Source: Nonlabens sp. Ci31
GTDB lineage: Bacteria; Bacteroidota; Bacteroidia; Flavobacteriales; Flavobacteriaceae
DNA length: 64,000 nt
Direction of reading: 5' to 3'
Assembly: GCF_012974865.1 (NCBI RefSeq)
Contig: NZ_CP043633.1
Location: 1,488,001-1,552,000, forward strand
Shown: positions 45,016 to 53,296 of the stretch, one piece after another
How the letters are laid out: the number at the start of each line of letters is the position of its first letter
Numbering within the stretch: the stretch's first letter is position 1
Notes under the pieces: model-generated
Told to the model about the DNA's origin: nothing
Seen by the model: the letters and a program-made list of their open reading frames with translations, nothing else
The model's database searches: none
Translations under genes and position numbers: made by a program

Positions 45016-46827
45016 CTATAACTTAATCAATTTCAAAGCCTGAGAAACACCAGAGTCTCCTTGCAGCTCTATAAAATACACTCCAGAAGTCAAAAACAGT
45101 ACATCTATTCTGTTATCACCATCAATACTACCTGATAATACTTGCTGACCAGAAATATTATAAATAGAATAGGAAGTAAATGATAAATCACCAGTTATCT
45201 CTACAAAGTCTGTTGCTGGGTTAGGAAAAATAGAAACTTGATTAACGCTTTCTTCTTCAATACTAAGTGGCACTCCAGCACAATCGGTAGTTGCTAGACG
45301 TGCATACCAGAAATCAGTTTCTCCACTACCATTGATTTGTAAAGGAGTGATCCCTGTATTGTTTTGAAATAGCGTACTTCTCATATAACCTCCTACAACA
45401 TAGTTACCAAAATTATCTGTTGCAATAGCTGTAGCTTCATCTTGTTGACCAGCTGGACCTAATACATCTTCAATTCCTAATACATTGCCTGTTGTAGTAT
45501 CAAATCTTACAACTACAGGATCTGCCAACCAGCTTGATGGACGGTTAAAGGTTTGAGAACCCCAATTACTGGGAACTTGCATACCTGTGGCTATTGCTAC
45601 TTCATTTCCATTAATGGTAACGGAATGACTCGAAGCTTCAGTTCCTATGACTGGATTGCTACCCCATAACAAGCTTCCTTGACTATTTATTTTTATTAAA
45701 AACGGAGCATAACCACCAGCTGTTCCACTTGCGTTAGTTTGTGTAAAAGTGTGTCCTGCTAATGTATCAGGAGCTGGAAAACCACTATCAACAGCTGTAT
45801 TCCCTTCTCCTGTAATATAAATATTAGACTGACCATCCACAGCGATATCAACAATACTTGTTCCTTGTTCACCACCTGTATTCTCTATACGCCAGATTTG
45901 ATTACCATTACTAGCATCTACCGCTGCAAGAGCTGTATAACCGATAACATTTGAACCTAGAAAACTTATAGTCTGACTACCCACGGTAGTTTTATGAACA
46001 CTTATATAATACCTATTTAATATTTCATCCATAGTTACTACTGAAGCGTATGTTGCCCTACCATTAGTAAATTGTAAATCAACTGGAGTCTGTCCTAAAT
46101 AAGTTCCTTGATCATCAAATCTAAATATGGCATAATTATCTGTATTAGTCGTATAAACTCCATTGATATGAGTTCCTGCACCCATCGTCATCAACCAATG
46201 CGTGACATTATTAGCATCTGTATAATGTCCAAAAGTGTAAGATTTTTGAATATCTTGAATACTAGTGGCATCTTTCTGTGGTCTTTGCAGCCATTGAAAT
46301 ACTCCAGCACTGTCATATTTTATTAAAAATAAATTTTTATTATGAGGTCCAGGAGTAGTTAATGTTAAGTTTGAATTGATAATTACATCTGTATCAAAGT
46401 GAATAAAGTTATCATTTGAAGATCCTCGCCCCAAAACATAACCTGACACATAAATATTATCATTTGAGTCAATAGATAAATGTTGCGTTAAATCATCATT
46501 GTGTCCACCTATTGTTTTTTGCCATCTCACACTTCCATTACAATCTGTAGAAAACAAAAAAATGTCATTTCCAAAATTGGGCCGGTTGTAATTCGTAAAA
46601 GGAATACCGTTTAAATTAGTATTGTTACTAGAAACCGTTGCTAGATAGTAATAGTTGTTTTGGCTATCCACCACAATATCTCTGATATGTTCATATTCAT
46701 TAATAGTATTTGGATTGCTACCAAAATTTATATCTCCACCACCACGAGCTGCCCAAGTATATTCTTGGGCGAGGCAATTTGCGATGGGAATAGAAATCAA
46801 TACCAATAGAATCATCATTTTTTTCAT
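45016..46827 (-). CDS. Secreted T9SS type A protein with beta-propeller-like repeats
   Basis: A 603-residue exported protein ('MKKMMILLVLISIPIANCLAQ' signal; cleavage after LAQ). The body repeats SBBP-like units ('DIVVDSQNNYYYLATVSSNN', 'SIDSNDNIYVSGYVLGRG', 'IAVDGQSNIYITGEGN', 'IATDNFGNYVVGGYMRS'), suggesting a beta-propeller. The C-terminal ~75 residues are a T9SS type A sorting domain ('VSIFPNPATDFVEITGDL', 'SIYNISGQQVLSG', 'VYFIELQGDSG'). Second gene of a pair with the next upstream T9SS protein (15 nt apart). Ligand or substrate unknown. Confidence 0.82.
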   Translation of the reverse strand: MKKMMILLVLISIPIANCLAQEYTWAARGGGDINFGSNPNTINEYEHIRDIVVDSQNNYYYLATVSSNNTNLNGIPFTNYNRPNFGNDIFLFSTDCNGSVRWQKTIGGHNDDLTQHLSIDSNDNIYVSGYVLGRGSSNDNFIHFDTDVIINSNLTLTTPGPHNKNLFLIKYDSAGVFQWLQRPQKDATSIQDIQKSYTFGHYTDANNVTHWLMTMGAGTHINGVYTTNTDNYAIFRFDDQGTYLGQTPVDLQFTNGRATYASVVTMDEILNRYYISVHKTTVGSQTISFLGSNVIGYTALAAVDASNGNQIWRIENTGGEQGTSIVDIAVDGQSNIYITGEGNTAVDSGFPAPDTLAGHTFTQTNASGTAGGYAPFLIKINSQGSLLWGSNPVIGTEASSHSVTINGNEVAIATGMQVPSNWGSQTFNRPSSWLADPVVVRFDTTTGNVLGIEDVLGPAGQQDEATAIATDNFGNYVVGGYMRSTLFQNNTGITPLQINGSGETDFWYARLATTDCAGVPLSIEEESVNQVSIFPNPATDFVEITGDLSFTSYSIYNISGQQVLSGSIDGDNRIDVLFLTSGVYFIELQGDSGVSQALKLIKL

Positions 46828-46842
46828 AATACTATCTTTTAA

Positions 46843-48117
46843 TTAAGTAGTGTAGGACTGTACTAAAATTTCTCCATTGTTTCTTATGAGTACAATGTAT
46901 TGAGTAGGCTTTAAAAAGGATACATCAGCTTGTTTAGTTCCACTAGCTGTTGTCAATCTAGTGTCATACATTTTTAAACCGTTTAAGTCGTAAATTTCTA
47001 ATTGTACATTTTCCATATCAGTAGAAAACAAATTGTAAGTAATAGTAGCTTTTTGATCTACTGGATTAGGACTAATTGCCATACTTGATTTCTCAGTTTC
47101 TCCATTTTCTACTCTTACTTCAGGAAACTCTATAGTTGCTATAGTAAAACAATCACCCTCAAAGTGAGATGCCTGCATATTTATAACAGTACTTCCTCCT
47201 ACAAATGGAGTTTGTGGCGTAAATCGTAATGGATTGAGCGCTACACTTCCATTTGCTGGCACAAATATAGAAGATGGTGTGAAAAATCCATTCCCGCCAG
47301 AAATACTCAACTGTACATTTAAATCAAAAGAAGAATTATTTACTAAAACACCAAATATTTCAAAATATATAAAAGGTTCATCTATCAATTCAATTTGCTC
47401 TATGTCTAACTCTATTTCACAATTGTCACAGTCCTCATTTTGAGTGATCACCAGTGGATCGCTTAGTTGCGCACAATTATACTCATTAGTAACGGTTAGG
47501 TCGATAGTCCACGTTCCTTGTCCCAAATACACATTAGGCTCTATATCGCTAGAAGAGATTAAAGTTCCATTAGTATTGGTAAAAGTCCATTCGTGAGAAA
47601 TCAAGATAGATCCTGAAGGGTCAAATGAATTATTTACCGTTTGAAAATCTCCTTCACACCTATCATTAAGTCCAGATAGAAATGTAAAATCGGCAATTGG
47701 TGCTGCGATGACTTCTACACAAATAGCTTTTCTGATTATTGTTCCATCTAACAAAGTGACTTGAACGCTAATATTTCCAGAATTGGTAAAATTATTCCAT
47801 AACACGGTAAAATCTGGGTTTTGATTTGCGGAAGAAGTAATTCCGCCTGCTTGATCCCATATAACACTGTCTATATTTCCATCCGGATCGCTTAAAGAAA
47901 AAGTGACCTCAGTATTTTCACAAAACTTAATACAAACATCTTCACTTATTTGTTCAATAGGAACTAATACGCCAAATTCATCTACGTCATCATCATACTC
48001 TACGCATCCTACACTAGAATCCCATGTTAAATTTATGTTCGATTGAGCAAAAGAAAAGTTAGTGACAAAAACTAGAAATAATATAAGAGCAGTTGATCGG
48101 TAAAATGAATTATTCAA
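46843..48117 (-). CDS. Secreted T9SS type A protein with PKD-like domains
   Basis: A 424-residue exported protein (signal 'STALILFLVFVTNFSFAQ'). Two PKD/Ig-like beta domains are suggested by 'VTFSLSDPDGNIDSVIWDQA' and 'FDPSGSILISHEWTFTNTNG', with six or more Cys that may pair in the extracellular protein. The C-terminal sorting domain ('MAISPNPVDQKATITYNLFS', 'LEIYDLNGLKMYDTRL', 'YIVLIRNNGEI') marks it as T9SS cargo. First gene of a two-gene unit with the beta-propeller protein, so the two may work together at the surface, an inference from spacing only. Confidence 0.8.
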   Translation of the reverse strand: MNNSFYRSTALILFLVFVTNFSFAQSNINLTWDSSVGCVEYDDDVDEFGVLVPIEQISEDVCIKFCENTEVTFSLSDPDGNIDSVIWDQAGGITSSANQNPDFTVLWNNFTNSGNISVQVTLLDGTIIRKAICVEVIAAPIADFTFLSGLNDRCEGDFQTVNNSFDPSGSILISHEWTFTNTNGTLISSSDIEPNVYLGQGTWTIDLTVTNEYNCAQLSDPLVITQNEDCDNCEIELDIEQIELIDEPFIYFEIFGVLVNNSSFDLNVQLSISGGNGFFTPSSIFVPANGSVALNPLRFTPQTPFVGGSTVINMQASHFEGDCFTIATIEFPEVRVENGETEKSSMAISPNPVDQKATITYNLFSTDMENVQLEIYDLNGLKMYDTRLTTASGTKQADVSFLKPTQYIVLIRNNGEILVQSYTT

Positions 48118-48277
48118 AGTGAGAGATATTTGTTAACTACTCATAAATATAAAATTAATATTTAGTAGAAACTAATTAATTATAAATATCCCCTTGAAGA
48201 ATAGCTCTTTAGGCACTTTTTGGATTGATAATTCTAATATTCCTACTGTGTTTTTGTCTTGCGCTTTTATGAAGTTC

Positions 48278-48293
48278 CACTTTCGCGAAAGCG
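48278..48293. repeat. Palindromic repeat, one mismatch, intergenic
   Basis: CACTTTCGCGAAAGCG; one base off the core. Lies between the nrdA terminator and the upstream end of the T9SS pair. Confidence 0.9.
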
Positions 48294-48306
48294 AGATTAT
48301 ATTCAT

Positions 48307-48338
48307 AAAAAAAGCCCAATCATAAGATCAGGCTTTAT
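48307..48338 (-). terminator. Rho-independent terminator after nrdA
   Basis: AAAGCC / GGCTTT outer stem with inner ATC/GAT pairing and a T run on the minus strand, 24 nt past the stop at 48362. Confidence 0.85.
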
Positions 48339-48361
48339 AATTAAATAGAATTGATGTTCAT

Positions 48362-50965
48362 CTAAGAACCGCACATTTCACAGTCGTCGCCATTACTGGC
48401 AGCGTCCTTGGCACGTTGAAGAATTAACTTGTATTCTTCGGTACTCATTTCTTCGTTCTCTGTAATCACATTAGTTTGAACAAGCGGCTTGGATTCATTC
48501 ATCACTTTTGCCGCTGCAGGAGCACTATCATCTAAAAACAAGGTCTGTGGAGGGGTTGCTGGTTCTACAGTTTGCGGTTGTTCAGGAGCTGATTCTTGTG
48601 ATTGTTTTTGTGTTCTCAAGGTATGTGCAGCTTGTTCTGGCGCTTTACTATTCATTACGGGAAGCTCTACTGGCGCAACAACAGGTAGTGCTTTTTTCTC
48701 TTTAGTAACAGTAAACTTAATAGCGTCAACGGCAGCTTTAGTTCTTAAATAATACATTCCAGTTTTTAGACCGCTTTTCCATCCATAAAAGTGCATAGAG
48801 GTCAGTTTAGAAGTGGTTACATTTTCCATGAATAAATTCAAGGATTGAGACTGATCAATAAAGTAACCTCTCTCACGAGACATATCAATGATATCTTTCA
48901 TACTCAATTCCCAAACGGTCTTGTACAATTCTTTTATATCTTCAGGGATACCATCTATAGCCTGAATAGAACCGTTATTTCTCATGATCGCATTCTTCAG
49001 GTTATCATCCCAAAGTCCTAGATCAACCAGGTCTTTCAATAAGTGTTTGTTCACGACAATAAATTCGCCAGAAAGAGTTCTACGCGTATAAATGTTGGAA
49101 GTATAAGGTTCAAAGGCTTCATTGTTTCCAAGAATCTGAGACGTACTTGCAGTAGGCATAGGAGCTACAAGAAGGGAGTTTCTCACTCCGTGTTCCATCA
49201 CTTTATTTCTTAAATCTGCCCAATTGTAACGACCGCTTAATTGGTCATCATTTACATTCCACATGTTGAATTGGAATTGTCCTTGAGACATAGGAGAACC
49301 TGCAAATGTAGAATAAGGACCTTCTTCTTGCGCCATTTCCATAGAAGCTTCACAAGCTGCAAAATATAAAGTCTCAAAAATATCTGAATTCAGTTTTTTT
49401 GCTTCGTCACAGGTAAATGGAAGTCGTAGCATAATAAAAGCATCTGCAAGACCTTGGATTCCTAATCCTATTGGTCTGTGACGCATGTTAGAGTTTTCTG
49501 CTTCTTTAACAGGGTAATAGTTGCGGTCTATTACTTTGTTCAAATTGCGGGTAACTCTTTTAGTCACTTTATATAAAGCTTTGTGATCAAAAGCACCATC
49601 TTTTACAAACATAGGTAGCGCGATGGAGGCAAGGTTACATACAGCAACTTCATCTGGAGAAGTGTACTCCATAATCTCAGTACAAAGATTAGAAGACCTG
49701 ATGGTACCTAAGTTCTTTTGATTGGACTTATTATTTGCGGCATCTTTATACAACATATAAGGCGTTCCAGTTTCAATTTGAGATTCTAGTATTTTATCCC
49801 AAAGTTCACGAGCTTGGATGGTCTTGCGACCTTTTCCTTCTTCTTCATATTTAGTATACAACGCTTCAAATTCATCTCCATAAACGTTATACAAATTTGG
49901 ACATTCATGAGGACACATTAAAGTCCAAGTAGAATTAGTTTCTACTCTTTTCATGAAAAGATCTGACATCCACATGGCATAGAATAAGTCACGCGCACGC
50001 ATCTCTTCTTTACCGTGGTTTTTCTTAAGGTCTAAGAAGTCAAAAATATCTGCATGCCATGGTTCCATATAAATAGCAAAAGATCCTTTACGTTTTCCCC
50101 CACCTTGATCTACATAACGAGCCGTGTCGTTATATACTTTCAACATAGGAACGATACCATTAGAAGTACCATTGGTACCACCTATATAAGAACCCCTTGC
50201 ACGTATGTTGTGGATAGACAATCCTATTCCACCAGCACTTTGAGAAATCTTAGCGGTTTGTTTTAAAGTATCGTAAATACCTTCGATACTATCATCTTGC
50301 ATGGTTAATAAGAAACAAGAAGACATTTGAGGTTTAGGGGTACCTGCGTTAAACAAGGTAGGCGTTGCATGAGTAAAGAACTTTTTAGACATCAACTCAT
50401 AGGTTTCTATGGCTGCATCCAGATCATCAATATGAATACCTACAGATACCCGCATCAACATATGTTGCGGGCGCTCAGCAATCTGACCGTTTATCTTTAA
50501 TAAATAACTACGCTCTAATGTTTTAAACCCAAAGTAATCGTACCCAAAATCACGATTATAGATAATAGCCGAGTTCAAGCGGTCGGCATTATCTTGAATT
50601 ACTTGATACACCTCATCAGAAATCATAGGTGCTTTTTTCTCTGTACGCGGATTCACATATTCATACAAGTCTGTTACTACGTCAGTAAAAGTTTTCTTGG
50701 TATTCTTATGTAAGTTAGACACGGAGATACGTGCTGCTAGTCTAGCATAATCTGGATGTGCAGTGGTCATGGTAGCAGCAGTTTCTGCAGCAAGGTTATC
50801 CAATTCACTTGTCGTAACACCATCGTATAATCCATCGATAACACGCATAGCCACCTTTACAGGATCTACATGGTCACTTAATCCATAACATAATTTACGC
50901 ACTCTTGCTGTGATCTTGTCGAACATTACTGGCTCCTTGTGGCCGTCTCTTTTTACTACAAACAT
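48362..50965 (-). CDS. nrdA: Ribonucleoside-diphosphate reductase, alpha subunit (class I)
   Basis: An 867-residue catalytic subunit that reduces ribonucleotides to deoxyribonucleotides using a radical supplied by NrdB. An N-terminal ATP-cone (~1-90) is the allosteric site. Catalytic-core segments include '[20 protein letters not shown]', '[20 protein letters not shown]', '[20 protein letters not shown]' and '[20 protein letters not shown]'. A long Gln/Pro/Ala-rich linker (~730-820) precedes the swinging tail 'GDDCEMCGS', whose two Cys deliver electrons from thioredoxin. Sequence style is that of the eukaryote-like class Ia group. Follows nrdB by 147 nt on the same strand. Confidence 0.96.
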   Translation of the reverse strand: MFVVKRDGHKEPVMFDKITARVRKLCYGLSDHVDPVKVAMRVIDGLYDGVTTSELDNLAAETAATMTTAHPDYARLAARISVSNLHKNTKKTFTDVVTDLYEYVNPRTEKKAPMISDEVYQVIQDNADRLNSAIIYNRDFGYDYFGFKTLERSYLLKINGQIAERPQHMLMRVSVGIHIDDLDAAIETYELMSKKFFTHATPTLFNAGTPKPQMSSCFLLTMQDDSIEGIYDTLKQTAKISQSAGGIGLSIHNIRARGSYIGGTNGTSNGIVPMLKVYNDTARYVDQGGGKRKGSFAIYMEPWHADIFDFLDLKKNHGKEEMRARDLFYAMWMSDLFMKRVETNSTWTLMCPHECPNLYNVYGDEFEALYTKYEEEGKGRKTIQARELWDKILESQIETGTPYMLYKDAANNKSNQKNLGTIRSSNLCTEIMEYTSPDEVAVCNLASIALPMFVKDGAFDHKALYKVTKRVTRNLNKVIDRNYYPVKEAENSNMRHRPIGLGIQGLADAFIMLRLPFTCDEAKKLNSDIFETLYFAACEASMEMAQEEGPYSTFAGSPMSQGQFQFNMWNVNDDQLSGRYNWADLRNKVMEHGVRNSLLVAPMPTASTSQILGNNEAFEPYTSNIYTRRTLSGEFIVVNKHLLKDLVDLGLWDDNLKNAIMRNNGSIQAIDGIPEDIKELYKTVWELSMKDIIDMSRERGYFIDQSQSLNLFMENVTTSKLTSMHFYGWKSGLKTGMYYLRTKAAVDAIKFTVTKEKKALPVVAPVELPVMNSKAPEQAAHTLRTQKQSQESAPEQPQTVEPATPPQTLFLDDSAPAAAKVMNESKPLVQTNVITENEEMSTEEYKLILQRAKDAASNGDDCEMCGS

Positions 50966-51069
50966 ATTGAACTCGTTTTTTGGGTGGAGAGATAAGGAGG
51001 CTACTCCCTGTCTCGAACAATTGGGTTAACACTTGTGAAAATACCTTGAAATATTTTCTAAACTATATA

Positions 51070-51093
51070 TAAAACAGTCGGTTGACTGTAGTG
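51070..51093 (-). other. Hairpin between nrdB and nrdA
   Basis: ACAGTC-GGTT-GACTGT (51074-51089), a perfect 6-bp stem with a tetraloop. On the minus strand it is followed by TTTTATATA. It could act as a weak attenuator or RNA-stability element between the two genes. Confidence 0.4.
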
Positions 51094-51112
51094 TTTTTAA
51101 AGGGGCTTCTTT

Positions 51113-52105
51113 TTAGAAGTCTGCATCTAAAGAGAAAGAGTCCATAGTGCTCTTATCTTCTTTAGTACTGTTCATGACTCCGGCTTTCTGGTATTCACCT
51201 ACTCTTTTTTCAAAGAAGTTGGTTTTCCCTTCCATACCTATAAGATCCATAAAGTCAAATGGATTTGTCACCTTATATACGGGCTCACATTCAAGCTCAA
51301 CAAGTAAACGATCGGTCACAAACTCCAGGTATTGCGTCATTAATTTTGCATTCATACCTATCAAACTCGCAGGTAATGACTCTGTAATAAATTCACGCTC
51401 AATATTCAAAGCATCAACAATAATTTCTGTTATACGCTCTTTAGGTACCTTATTGACCAAGTGATGGTTGTGAAGGTGTACGGCAAAGTCACAGTGCATA
51501 CCTTCATCACGAGAGATCAATTCATTAGAAAAAGTAAGACCTGGCATTAAACCACGCTTCTTTAACCAGTAAATAGAACAGAAGGCGCCAGAAAAGAAAA
51601 TTCCTTCTACTGCTGCAAAAGCGATCAAACGCTCCGCAAAAGAGGGGCTGTCTATCCACTTCATTGCCCAGTCTGCTTTTAATTTAATGGCAGGAAAATT
51701 CTCGATGGCTTTAAAAAGCTGATCTTTCTCTTTATCATCCTTTACATAGGTATCGATCAATAGAGAATATGTCTCTGAATGAATGTTTTCCATCATGATC
51801 TGGAAACCATAGAAAAACTTAGCTTCAGAATACTGAACTTCATTTACAAAATTCTCTGCAAGATTTTCATTAACGATCCCATCACTCGCTGCAAAAAATG
51901 CAAGAATGTGTTTGATAAAATAACGTTCGTCAGAATTAAGAGAATTTTGCCAGTCTGTTAAATCAACTTGTAAATCGATTTCTTCAGCAGTCCAAATACA
52001 TGCTTGTTGTTTCTTATACCATTCCCATAAATCATCATGTTGAATTGGGAAAATAACAAATCTATTTGGGTTGTCTTGTAATATAGGTTCTTGTGTAGTC
52101 TGCAT
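51113..52105 (-). CDS. nrdB: Ribonucleoside-diphosphate reductase, beta subunit (class I)
   Basis: A 330-residue diiron protein that makes the tyrosyl radical for NrdA. Metal and radical residues are in place: '[12 protein letters not shown]' (D44), '[17 protein letters not shown]' (E106, H109, radical Tyr113), and '[20 protein letters not shown]' (second Glu and His pair). Because the tyrosine is kept, this is the classical Fe-type (Ia) rather than a tyrosine-lacking Ic enzyme. It precedes nrdA. A near-consensus -7 box (CATCTTTG on the minus strand, 52146-52153) lies upstream. Confidence 0.95.
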   Translation of the reverse strand: MQTTQEPILQDNPNRFVIFPIQHDDLWEWYKKQQACIWTAEEIDLQVDLTDWQNSLNSDERYFIKHILAFFAASDGIVNENLAENFVNEVQYSEAKFFYGFQIMMENIHSETYSLLIDTYVKDDKEKDQLFKAIENFPAIKLKADWAMKWIDSPSFAERLIAFAAVEGIFFSGAFCSIYWLKKRGLMPGLTFSNELISRDEGMHCDFAVHLHNHHLVNKVPKERITEIIVDALNIEREFITESLPASLIGMNAKLMTQYLEFVTDRLLVELECEPVYKVTNPFDFMDLIGMEGKTNFFEKRVGEYQKAGVMNSTKEDKSTMDSFSLDADF

Positions 52106-52468
52106 GTATTTTTATTTATCTCTGTTACTTTTTAAAACTCGGGTTAACAAAGATGAAGAATGTTTAAGGCGATATGGACGATTTAACATTTGGCTTTTTC
52201 ACAAGTTTTCAACATAAGATATTTCTTAACAAAATCTAAAATAAGCCTCTTAATAAACTACTAAACAGGGTGTTGAACTTTTAACGACTTTTTACAACCA
52301 TTCGTAGAACAAGAGTTTTAAAACCTTAGTTTTAATCACTGCTCAGCCCAGATTTGAACCTGTATCTTAAAATTCAATTTAAAAAAGAATGGAAGAAGTT
52401 ATCCACGCTTTCGCGAAAGCGAAACATATAAAAATGATTCTTATAAACGCAGATTTTAAATAACTCGA
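52106..52468. other. Intergenic region upstream of nrdB
   Basis: About 363 bp with no gene. It holds the likely nrdB promoter and a palindrome copy (52406-52421). No pair of NrdR boxes was recognised. Confidence 0.5.
52406..52421. repeat. 16-bp palindromic repeat, perfect copy, intergenic
   Basis: CGCTTTCGCGAAAGCG, 48 bases beyond the stop of the DUF3109 gene. Confidence 0.95.
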
Positions 52469-53032
52469 TTAAAAATCCTTAGCGATTTCTTCGAGTTCAC
52501 TGTACCAGCTTTGGCCAAATTTTCTAATTAAGGGTTCTTTTAAAAATTTATAAACGGGAACTCCTAATTCCTCACCTAATGCACAGGCATCGTCACAAAT
52601 TTGCCATTTGTGGTAGTTCACTGCTTTAAAGTCCGTGTATTCTTGGATTCGTGCTGGGTATAAATGACAAGAAATAGGTTTGTAGAAAGTTGTTTTACCA
52701 TCGCGATAAGCCGATTCTATACCGCAAAGTGCTGTTCCATCTTCCTTAAAAGTTGCGTAAGCACATTCTGCGTCGTTTACTAGAGGTGTTTCCAGCTCAC
52801 CATTTTCGCGCTCTACCCAGGTACCTTGTTTTTCAATTGCAGCGATACCCTCCGGGCGTAAAAAAGGTTTTATGTTTTCAAACTCGCGATCGAGAATATC
52901 GAGTTCTTTTTGCTCCAGTGGTGCGCCAGCTTCTCCAGCAACACAGCAAACTCCTTTGCAAGCTGTAAGATTACACACAAAGTCTTTTTCAAGAAGATCA
53001 TCAGAAATGATGGTTTTTCCTAACTGGAACAT
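52469..53032 (-). CDS. DUF3109-family cysteine-rich protein
   Basis: A 187-residue cytoplasmic protein. The start is placed at the ATG at 53032 ('MFQLGKTIISDDLLEKDFVC'): an exact -7 box lies 18 nt upstream, and a longer frame back to 53206 would translate the hexamer repeats as 'QVQVQVQTQ'. Conserved Cys cluster 'FVCNLTACKGVCCVAGEAGA' near the N-terminus plus 'CAY', 'CGIESAYRDG', 'PISCHLYPARI' and 'ICDDACALGEELG' match DUF3109, whose Cys set could bind a metal or Fe-S cluster. Function unknown. Confidence 0.85.
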   Translation of the reverse strand: MFQLGKTIISDDLLEKDFVCNLTACKGVCCVAGEAGAPLEQKELDILDREFENIKPFLRPEGIAAIEKQGTWVERENGELETPLVNDAECAYATFKEDGTALCGIESAYRDGKTTFYKPISCHLYPARIQEYTDFKAVNYHKWQICDDACALGEELGVPVYKFLKEPLIRKFGQSWYSELEEIAKDF

Positions 53033-53050
53033 ATAAAAGGTATTAAGTTG

Positions 53051-53058
53051 CAAAGATA
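53051..53058 (-). promoter_or_regulatory. -7 promoter box of the DUF3109 gene
   Basis: TATCTTTG on the minus strand. The -33 region falls inside the TTGAAC hexamer tract at 53069-53092. Confidence 0.65.
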
Positions 53059-53068
53059 CCTTTTGAGT

Positions 53069-53092
53069 TTGAACTTGAACTTGAACTTGAAA
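53069..53092 (+). repeat. TTGAAC hexamer tandem repeat (left tract)
   Basis: Three exact TTGAAC units and a partial fourth. A longer, degenerate tract of the same unit lies at 58670-58730. Both tracts are followed about 80 bp on by a GAGAGAYAGGAGAG stretch and then by an ~86-bp intergenic repeat. Confidence 0.8.
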
Positions 53093-53207
53093 ATAAAAGG
53101 AAAGTAAAAACAAATCAAAAACAAAACTTAAAAGAAACCATCTCTCTTTTAGAGAGACAGGAGAGAGGCGACAGAGTTGAAAATTAATGATAGATTTAAA
53201 AATCACC

Positions 53208-53293
53208 GAGAAAACTTCCGTTCAATCCCGAATAAATTTGAAATAAACACTCTTCTCAAGTTAAAAATTTGGAGTCAAATTTGCTGGGATGAC
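53208..53293. repeat. ~86-bp intergenic repeat E1
   Basis: Shared pattern with E2-E4: GAGAAA..TTCC, then ATCCC..ATAAATTTG.AA, a variable AT-rich middle, then ATTTG.AG.CAAATTT, closing TGGG.TGAC. E1 lies directly at the 3' end of the intact receptor gene. Confidence 0.7.
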
Positions 53294-53296
53294 TTT

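Noticed and set aside
52399..52407. TTATCCACG as a DnaA box or origin
   Set aside because: One near-match only, no cluster of boxes, no dnaA or origin-type genes; partly made of the palindrome.
53069..53092. TTGAAC repeats as a CRISPR array
   Set aside because: Units of six bases with no spacers and no cas genes; a simple tandem repeat.
53033..53206. N-terminal extension of the DUF3109 protein
   Set aside because: Would translate the hexamer repeat and the promoter box; the ATG at 53032 gives the family N-terminus.
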